Below, one piece after another: positions 56,109 to 64,000 of a DNA stretch of 64,000 bases. This DNA is from Magnolia sinica. Its lineage: Eukaryota; Streptophyta; Magnoliopsida; Magnoliales; Magnoliaceae. Numbering within the stretch: position 1 is the first letter of the stretch; each line of letters begins with the position of its first letter. The stretch spans positions 58,619,528 to 58,683,527 of the forward strand of contig NC_080587.1 in assembly GCF_029962835.1 (NCBI RefSeq), in the 5' to 3' direction. The notes under the pieces were generated by a model. It ran no database searches, had not been told where the DNA came from, and saw only the letters and a program-made list of their open reading frames with translations. A program made the position numbers and the translations under genes.

Positions 56109-58162
56109 TGTAGATGGTGCGTGGATGAAGCAAAGAATCACTTTATTCTTCTCAAGCATAGCCCTTGAATCGCTAAGAAAAGATAAAACTCTCTAAAAAA
56201 ATGATATTATTGATGAAATTTATTTACAAAGCCCTTTAATATGACTTAGAGAAGCCACAAACCCTAAATTTATAATTTATCCAAAATAGTGAACTTTTAT
56301 AAAATAGTAAGTTTATTACAAATAGTAAACAACTAAATTGACTCAAAGTCTTTCACATGACTCAAAGGACTTTAAGTGTTGTAAGACTCTTGAAACCCTA
56401 AAACATCTTAGAATAGCGAAAATATGTAACTTACTAAAAATAGTAAAATTTATCTTAAAATTCAAATTTAACTTTTTAAAATAACCTTAAAAAACCGTTT
56501 GGAGGCCAAATGGGCATTGGCGAACATGTAGATTTTATTGATAGCTTTCCAACAACATAATATATGCGCAAAATGGATTATCGGTTGCAAAGTTATGACA
56601 CTCGGAAGCTATAATGCCTGCTATACTCTTAATTGAAAATTCTGGCCTGTTTTCTTTTGATCTTGGCTGCCATTGAGTTTTTCCTTGATTTTATCGTACA
56701 TTAGACCCCTCCACTTGAAAAATTATACTTGTCGTCAAGTTTAGACTAATAGCAGTATCTTATGAAGATCCGCCTTTGTAGCACATCTTCTTTGGCTCTT
56801 GCATCAACCGATGGTGAAAGCCTACATATCCAATAGGGATTTTATTTACAAAATAGATATAAAATGCATTCTCAACTTCCGTTTCCTTTCATTCCTCAAT
56901 GTTTGGTGTGTTGATCTCCTCTTTTGCAACAATGGATTTATGATCATGGATTGCCTGAGTGTTGACATTTGCCTCTCAACATCAATTGATCAAATTATTA
57001 TCATCGTTACTATTGACTTTTGATCTATACACTTTGTCTGTTGTTGAGAAGGTATAACAATGCCGGTTTTCATAGAGCTTTGATGTGCTTGATCATGAAA
57101 GTGTCCATTGCCTTGGTCCACTCTTATCCAACCATGAATCTATTGAAACCCTTTCTTATCCAACCATGAATCTATCAACCGATTCGTCAAGTAATTCAAC
57201 AGTGGAATCGTCAAGAGGCACTCTTTCATTTTTATTGGTCCACTCTTCTTCCTCGTTAATATTCGCCAAGAGGCACTCCTTGAACTATGTAAGTTCACTC
57301 TTCTTCTTCTTCAATATCTGATTGGTTGAAAAGCATTTGGCCACAAACTGATTGACCGCCGAGCCTCTTTAGTGATCATAGTCATTTGTTGAATATGTTT
57401 GCAATCCATGGCCTCAATCTTAATCCTTGCTGGTATCTCTTTATTTGAATAATAGAATTTTCGATAAAACGCTTCAGACTTTGTGCTCATTAATGGTTGA
57501 TTCCTTGGAGCAACACCCATGGGATTCTTGTTGCTCGATCCGCTACTAGAAGCCATCGACTCGAGGAAAGGTCTCGCTCTATTACCAAATAATGTAGTAG
57601 GTTGTGGATAAAGAGAAGAAATCACTATCTTCTCCTCAAACGTAATTCTCGAATTCACAAGGAAAGAGAAATCTCTAAAAACGAGAAATAAAATTGATAT
57701 TGTTAATGGAAGTCTATTTACAAAGCCCTTTCATTTGTCTTATATAATATCTAAATTCCAAATTTGTTACTCAAAATAGTAAATTTTTTGAAAATAATTA
57801 GTCTATTACAAAAAATAATCAATTTCTAAATTAGCTCAAACTCTCTCACATAACCCAAAGAATTTTAAGTAATTATCGAACTCTTGAAATCTTAAAACAA
57901 TTAATAATAAAAAATACCTGTAACTTGTTAAAAATAACAAATTTTAACTTAAAACTTAAAATTAACTCCTAAAACGACCTATTTTTTAAAAATCATTTGT
58001 GAGTTATTTGCTATTGGCATTTGCCAACACAGAGACCGAAGGCTTTCCAACAATAAATTATATGCATAAAACGGATAATCAGTCACAAAGTTATGGCTAT
58101 TAGAAATTATAGTGCATGCTAGATGTTAAATTGAACTTTCTAGCTTGTTTTCTTTTGACCAA
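56109..58162 (-). mobile_element. Small LTR retrotransposon (about 2.05 kb), minus orientation
   Basis: Direct repeats at 56109-56700 (592 bp, TGTAGATGG...CGTACA) and 57593-58162 are LTRs. Shared text includes 'tttacaaagccctttcat'-type sequence and 'ttattacaaa', then 'gttttcttttga' near the right ends. On the minus strand a polypurine tract AAGTGGAGGGGTCTAA lies next to the left LTR (56701-56716), and TGGTAATAGAGCG next to the right LTR (about 57574-57586) resembles a methionine-tRNA primer site. The right LTR has lost its last bases. The interior is only ~890 bp. Its one open frame (57311-57570, starting MASSSGSSNKNPMGV) has no domain I recognise. This suggests a non-autonomous element. Confidence 0.75.
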
Positions 58163-60249
58163 AGTTTATTACGCCCTAAAAGCATAGCCTGGGCCTCGGA
58201 CTCCGCTCTTAGGACGTGACTTGGATTTTTTTTTTTTCTTTAATGATTGGTTCAGTAGTGTTTCCCCTTAACCATGATAAACAACATTGCAAATAAGATG
58301 TGAGAACAATCTAAAAATGAGATTTTATTTCATTTCCAAATATATATAACTATTTAGTTACATTGTTACATTTAAAGAATAAAGCCTATGTTAAATGGGA
58401 CGTCATTTTTTTAAAATTTTTTTCTCGTTAAGCTACCTTGGCTGGCTAGCTACTGATTTCCTCGACTTTGTCCAGTATTTTATTACAATACGATATGTTG
58501 CGACTTCAGCCTTCGCATTTGGGCTTTTCTTTTAATGATGCAAAGTTGCAAACCGTTTATTTGGTGGGACCCATTGTGGATAGGGAAAAGTAAAAGTTGA
58601 AAACTCTTAGATTGGGATATTTCAATCTTTGGATCATTTCGCTCTTTTCATTTGAATATGATAGGTCTCCTTAATATAACCCATCTATGTTGATGCCCAT
58701 TATATAAGTAGAGGCTGTTATTTTCTCAATAACAGCCCTTATATAATGAAATATGACCTTCAGAAAATTTTCAGAAATATAACAGCGGACGTGAACTTTC
58801 CTGTACAACACTTTCTTTCCAGCCAATTTGTCACTTTTGTAGAACGTTGGAGCCGATGCAAAAGGTGGGCCACACAATAAAGAAAGAGACACCAGGATGG
58901 TCTTCGGATCACGCAGCTACAACATTTGAAATCAAATGACTACCGATGGCCTAACTCAATGTAGTCGTGGGGCCCAACTAATGAGTAGATTGGTCCCACT
59001 TTCGCCCCAAATCATATTGATGGTGGGGCCCAAAAGTTGGCGGGAAATAGAGAGCCGCATGTGGAATTTCACATACAATGTTGCACGTGATCATTTCTAC
59101 ATTGTTGAACACAACCACTTGATGTACAGAAGGAGATGGCTTCTTGGAGCTATGCATCTGGACGTATGAAATTCAGGCCACCTACATCTTCTAAAGTGGC
59201 ACACATGTGATAGATCTGAGCCTTTCATCAGGTGGGCTTCACGGTTTAGATGAAAATGGCGCTGATTCACATGTCACGCGAGCGACACCTGCATAAAAAA
59301 ATTACTGTCCATGAAAAGGACACATTCAACTAAATCTGCGGCCCACCTGATAGTGGGATGACCTGATTTAGGCCAGGACACATTCACCAAAGGGCCTGCA
59401 TGATGGAGGTTCCAGATCTCACACACGTGTAACACATCGGCATGTGTGGCACGCGTGGGTTTTGGTTTATCCGCATGCCCGGATGCAAAGAGCATGCCTA
59501 TCTGCTATCTGCTGGTTAGACGTCACTTTAATAGTAAGAGAAGGTTTTGTACGTGTGGCACCTGTGTCTGAGATCCAAGGCGATCATCCGGTAGGTCCCA
59601 CCTCAAATGGGCCAGATCCCAAAAATCAAACCTTAGCTTTGGAGGACTTCGAGGAAATTAAATAGATGGTTATTAAACCAAGGCCTGAGCCAGACCCATT
59701 CCGTGATGGGCCCAAAATAAACAGGCCTGAACCTGTCCTATAATAAGTATACATGGCTCGAGCTCGAGCCTTAGCACCCGCTTGTGTGTAAGATCTTGGC
59801 CGTTCATTAAGTGGGCCCCACCGTGCATTGTATATGATCACAATGCCTTGAACCGTAAATGGGCAGGGCCTGGTCAATGGGCTCAGCTCGAGTGGGGCCC
59901 ATTGAACAACAGCTTGAATTTTAGGCCCAGGCCTGGGAATGATATTTTCATCCATATCTGGCCCAGAGATCACATCCCAGCCTGGCCCATTGATAGCCGT
60001 AATGACATTCTACTTAAGTCTGGGCTCTTTTAATCGGATCATAGTATCTTTGCTGGAGGATTTTTACGGTATTCTTGGGTTTTGGATTCTGATGTCATGT
60101 GAAAAAAATGCATGAGATTTTTTTAAAATTTATTTTATTATTATTATTTTTTACACACCCACTCACACCTCAGGCAGGCTCACACACTCACACCACAGTG
60201 GGATTTCACTACAATAGGTACTCGAACCCATTACCTCATATGAGACTAG
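58163..60249. other. Intergenic DNA with short repeat debris
   Basis: Short copies of 'gtgggcccca'-type cores occur at about 58970, 59220 and 59810. An inverted-looking 'aggcctgagccagaccc' and 'cccaggcctgggaatg' pair lies at 59675-59960. No gene and no complete element were recognised. Confidence 0.45.
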
Positions 60250-60945
60250 AAGATCATCATCAACGTATAAGACTTATCCCAATTAACTGAGGTCGGTTAT
60301 AAGAATCCTATTTTGCCGTTCTACTCTATCAAAGGCTAGACCTTCAGTTAGACTGTAGGCCATCAAGTCGTTATTTTGGCTATTTCTCTTTCCCTTTCAA
60401 AGCTTTTAACTTGCACCAACTCACTTCTAACTGATATGATTTTTGATCTCTGTCACACATTACTAAACCATATAAGTTTACTTTCCCTCTTCTTATAACC
60501 TGTTAATACTACTAAGTTTCTTCAAATACATTAATTTCTAGCTCTATCTTTTTTGATCTTGCCACTCATTTATCTTAATAGCCTCTTTTCATCTACACTC
60601 ATTCTATGAACATGTTACTCTTTAGCTGCCTAACATTTTATCCTATAAAGCATGTTGATCTTACAATGATCTTATAAAAATTTCCTTTCAGTTTGAGTGG
60701 GGTACATGGTGATTACATAACACTCCATAATTCTATAGTACGCATCTTTCTCAATCTCTCCAACTTTCATATTAATATTATTAAAATTGCACTTCATATA
60801 CTTTATTTTATTTTATTTTATTTTATTTTAAGTTTCAGTAATTTTAAGTCCTTTAAATTCTCAAGCATCCCTTTGTAAATCTTTGTGTTTATGCCCTCCT
60901 TGCCGATCAAAACTATATCATCCGCATACAATGTAAATTATGAGA
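60250..60945 (-). mobile_element. RTE-type LINE, 5'-truncated and degenerate
   Basis: On the minus strand the reverse-transcriptase box reads LYADDIVLIGKEGINTK, with YADD at 60917-60928. About 600 bp of decayed coding sequence follows, and the 3' end ('gtagaacggcaaaatagg', 'gttaattgggataagtct', ATG/GAT-like tail) matches the RTE tails at 54600 and 55471. Stops are frequent, so the copy is dead. Confidence 0.7.
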
Positions 60946-61192
60946 TTGGAAGATCTTAACTACTAATCATAGAGATTATTTTTAGCTAAATGTGTACCTT
61001 TGCTATTTCTCTTCTTAATCATCTTTTCACAGGCCGTAGCCATAGTCATCATATTAAGGAGATACTTGGGTCATGGTCACGTAAATCGTTGCCCTCACTT
61101 GTCAGAACTAAAAAACCTGAGTATAGTGGGATCCTATAATTCCTCCCTTAATATAATGAATTACTTAATCATAGATGCATCTTATTATGGGG

Positions 61193-61853
61193 AAAACTGA
61201 ACTAACCTATTATAAGGAACAATATATAGGCCACAAAGGGGGGTTATCTCAGAATGACACTTGACTAAGAATTTCCTAAACATGCCCCTCAAGTTATCAA
61301 TGTATCAATCATGCATATTAGCCGACCTGAGGGCTAACCTGGAGTTGAGGCCTAAGCACAGAAATTAGACACCCAACTCACCCGTCGAGTCGAGATGAGA
61401 CACATAACCCACCTGCAAAGCTGATTAGACCGACCACGAGCTAAGATGTGGGATATCCGGAAAGAATCCCATATCATACCAAGAAAGGACAAAAACTGGC
61501 AAGATTTTGGCTGAAGATCACACCGATTGAGGCGAGGTCGACAATATTTTCAGAAGATCAAGATCCCCATTCGAAATGGGACCCTTCGATGTATCTAGCG
61601 GATCCCATTAAGATACGTAAGCTTATAAGCTGCCTAAGCATCCTATAAATAACACTCACACTTACTGAAGAGGGGTAGCATAAAAAATCTCTAATTTAAG
61701 TCCCATTTCTACGATAAATCTACCCGCCTAACTTAGGCATTGGAGGGTCCCCGGTCAACACTAGCGTCCCCATTGTCCTTTGTATTCTCTTGGTGCAGGT
61801 ACTCGCATGCCCATAAGTATGGCCCCCTGCCCCTCCAGATTTAAGTAACAACA
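61193..61853 (+). mobile_element. 5' LTR of a Gypsy-like element
   Basis: Bases 61193 onward match 63608-64000 for the full overlap ('ctaacctattataaggaac', 'gagatgagacac', 'gtgggatatccgg', 'atcaagatccccattcg'). The 5' end has mutated from TG to TA. The LTR ends at ACA (61853), followed by TTTTGGCGTCGACC, which resembles the TTGGCGCCGTCTG motif that follows Tat/Ogre-class LTRs. Confidence 0.78.
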
Positions 61854-63607
61854 TTTTGGCGTCGACCTCTCTACCGAGGGCTCAATAGAACCACCCTCAG
61901 GAGAGGTTGTAGGCACACTCCGAGCAGGAGCCAACGGGGCAATCTTCGCCGCGGAGGGGAGCCTCATCCTCTTCGGCCAAGGATGATCAGACATCTCTAC
62001 AAAAATAAAAAAGTCAAAAGTCAAACGACTGAAAAAAAGGAAAAATTTAGCCGCCATAGAGAAAATGTCAGTTGCCTGTTGGCCCGATAACTGATAGGCC
62101 GACCTGCTACAAAAATTTTGGGCAATCTTGACCTGGCGGAGGAGAGGAGTTGAGATTTTGGGTTGAGATTGGAGAAGAGCTGTAAAAAAAAGAATGATGA
62201 GATGAGTCAAATATCCGTAAATAATCGAAACAAAACAAACAATCGCGGCTCAGGTTCCGACTTGGAAGGGTGAATGAGATGGGAACTCGAGTTTGCAATC
62301 CACTTAACTCCGACGCAGGGGCATCCCGTTCTTCTGTAGTGAAGAACCACCTGTCCTTCCATCCCTTTTTGGAGGACAGGTTGTTTGTAATGATGTCCTA
62401 GCCATTGCCCAGCTAGGAAGAGAAATAGTACCAGCCTTTAGAGCCAAGACTGTTCCTGGCTTGGTATAAGTAAATGAGTACATTCACAGAGAGCTCATCC
62501 AAGGAGAGCTCAGAGTTGCCGACTTGCTGCCATAGGGCGTAGCACCCGAAGGCAACTTACCATACATTGGGGTTCAGCTGTCCTGGAGCCACCCTTAAGC
62601 AGTGCAACACCTTTCTCACCAATGGATGGAAAAGTAGCCATACGTCACAAGAGAAGAAAATAACATACATGGACACCTCCTCCATGAGAGGATGGCCTGA
62701 GAGCTCCCCAGCTTGAGGAAGCCGTAGCCCCACCGAGCTCAGGATCTCAAACTTTGATCGGATGGATTGTAAGTCCTCCTACTGCAGCCGGGAAACAAAG
62801 ATATTGGCCGACAAGGCCACTCCCTAACAATAGGAAGAATCCGCCTTCGCCTAAGGCAAAAAGGCCTCCCTAACATGAGGTACCACCACTGGCGGTGGTC
62901 ACCCCGAAGAAGCTAATCGGGAGTTTGTACTATCATGTACAGACTCCCCATGGAAGGCGCCCGAAATGGAGGACCCCCTAGATGACATGGAAAAGAGGAA
63001 AAGTGAAAAAGAAGCGGAAGAAGGGCATGAAGAGCAAAGGAGAATAAGGGGTCAAGCTGGTACTTACCGGAAGTACTGATCTCCGGCTGCTGTGAATCGA
63101 CTAGGAAGAAACACACAGAACAAAAGAAAAACAAAGAATCAGGTCGACAAAGCTCGAGCTTCACAAATTCAAGTAGACACATAATGAGGAGAGAAGCTTC
63201 TCTTTATAAGCAACAAAGTAGTAGTGCACTTAATGTTGGCAGCATCCGTGGAAGTACCTGGAGACACCTTGATTAATGAGCTCTTCCATGTGGCGACATA
63301 AGGTTTACCCAAGCAAAGCATTAAATGGTCAAGCAACAGGTGTCTGCTTGTGAATCGCTTAGAAGCTGAACGATGCTCGCCACTAAATGGGCGTCCCTTC
63401 GCACTACGAAACTACCATCATATCTTTTTCGATTCTCATGACAAATGCCACCCTTTTCAGTTCCCGCCCTGATCATTAGACGACAAATTCGGAAAAGAAA
63501 AGGATTGGGCTACCTACGGTTTAAAATTTTTGCTCCCGTACTTACAGATCAGTTTAGGCTCTTACTTCCTGAGCTCACGTACGTTAAGCTCGGAAGTAGG
63601 GGACAAC
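61854..63607 (+). mobile_element. Short interior of the LTR element, non-autonomous
   Basis: Only about 1.75 kb separates the LTRs, far too little for gag-pol. The sole recognisable coding relic is antisense (62280-62940). A polypurine tract GGAAGTAGGGGACAAC ends the interior at 63607. Confidence 0.7.
62280..62940 (-). pseudogene. PF04195-like ('putative gypsy type transposon') pseudogene, antisense
   Basis: The minus strand reads GELSGHPLMEEVSMYVIFFS, then WLLFHPLVRKVLHCLRVAPG and QLNPNVW, then SLDELSVNVLIYLYQARNSL, GSKGWYYFSS and SSKKGWKDRWFFT. This order (LHPLVR..L..L.. PGQLNPN.W, GWYYFS, KGWK.RFFFV) is the signature of the plant PF04195 family found in many retrotransposon-like loci. Stops interrupt it after W of PNVW, after YYFSS and elsewhere. 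It runs opposite to the LTR element that contains it, the same arrangement as the PMD relic at 25406-26088. Confidence 0.72.
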
Positions 63608-64000
63608 TGTTATGGGAAAAATTGTACTAACATATTATAAGGAACAATAGGCCATAAAGGGGGAATCTCAGAATGATATTAATTAAGAATCGTCCGAACG
63701 GGCCCCTCAAGTTATTGACGTATCAATCATGCAGATCAACTGACCTGAGGGGTTAACCTTGAGCTGAGGCCTAAGCATAGAAATTAGACGCCCAACTCAC
63801 CCACCGAGCTGAGATGAGACGCCTAACACACCTGCCGATCTGATTAGACCGACCACGAGGTAAGATGTGGGATATCCGGAGAGAATCCCATGTCGTACCA
63901 AGAAAGGACAAAGGTTGGTGAGATTCTGGCTGAAGATCATGCTGATCGAGGCAAGGTTAAAAATATTTTTGAAAGATCAAGATCTCTATTCGAATTAGGA
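63608..64000 (+). mobile_element. 3' LTR of the Gypsy-like element, cut by window end
   Basis: It starts TGTTATGGGAAAAATTGTAC directly after the polypurine tract and follows the 5' LTR to the end of the window. About 270 bp should lie beyond. Confidence 0.8.

Noticed and set aside
61761-62210. 149-residue minus-strand frame across the LTR/interior junction
   Set aside because: It spans the 5' LTR end and primer-site-like region and shows no family features. The real relic in this element is the PF04195-like segment further right.

Overview
The window is repeat-dense plant nuclear DNA. It holds two long-known single-copy eukaryotic genes plus one small telomere gene, set in transposon debris: LTR elements, Mutator-like and hAT-like TIR elements, and RTE and L1-type LINE tails. 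The recurring core around TGGGCCCACC, with 'atccacaccgtccatc' nearby, is a style I associate with magnoliid genomes (laurel and magnolia relatives). That assignment is inference from memory, not from a search.

Layout. 1-3.4 kb: repeats and an LTR-like remnant. 3.5-4.1 kb (-): a two-exon relic of an unrecognised gene with an in-frame stop. 5.1-8.6 kb (-): a complete, intronless-in-CDS gene for the branch-point-binding splicing factor SF1/BBP, with a 687-bp intron in its 3' UTR and a Mutator-like MITE just upstream. 8.8-11 kb: a run of TIR elements. 12-24 kb: a three-level nest of LTRs (an outer ~5-kb LTR interrupted by a 4.9-kb LTR of its own family and by a 2.0-kb Copia-type solo LTR), full of minisatellites. 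24.4-31.2 kb: another Mutator-like MITE, a broken plant-mobile-domain gene antisense to a Gypsy-type LTR, more LTR pieces and a hAT-like element. 31.4-49.3 kb (+): a 13-exon RAD4/XPC DNA-repair gene (982 codons, all splice phases agree), whose introns hold a dead Copia copy, TIR elements and foldback repeats. 49.7-51.4 kb: a minisatellite and a MITE. 51.7-52.2 kb (+): the single-exon telomere gene STN1. 52.3-64 kb: tandem repeats, RTE fragments, a small minus-strand LTR element, and a second LTR element that carries an antisense PF04195-like pseudogene and runs off the window end.

The three intact genes act in separate nuclear processes (pre-mRNA splicing, nucleotide-excision repair, telomere end protection). 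Nothing suggests they form a functional unit. I see no tRNA, rRNA, CRISPR or organellar segment. No plainly new biological system is evident. The most unusual signals are the nested long LTRs with exact target-site duplications, the two LTR elements that each carry an antisense passenger gene, and the unrecognised split gene at 3.5-4.1 kb.
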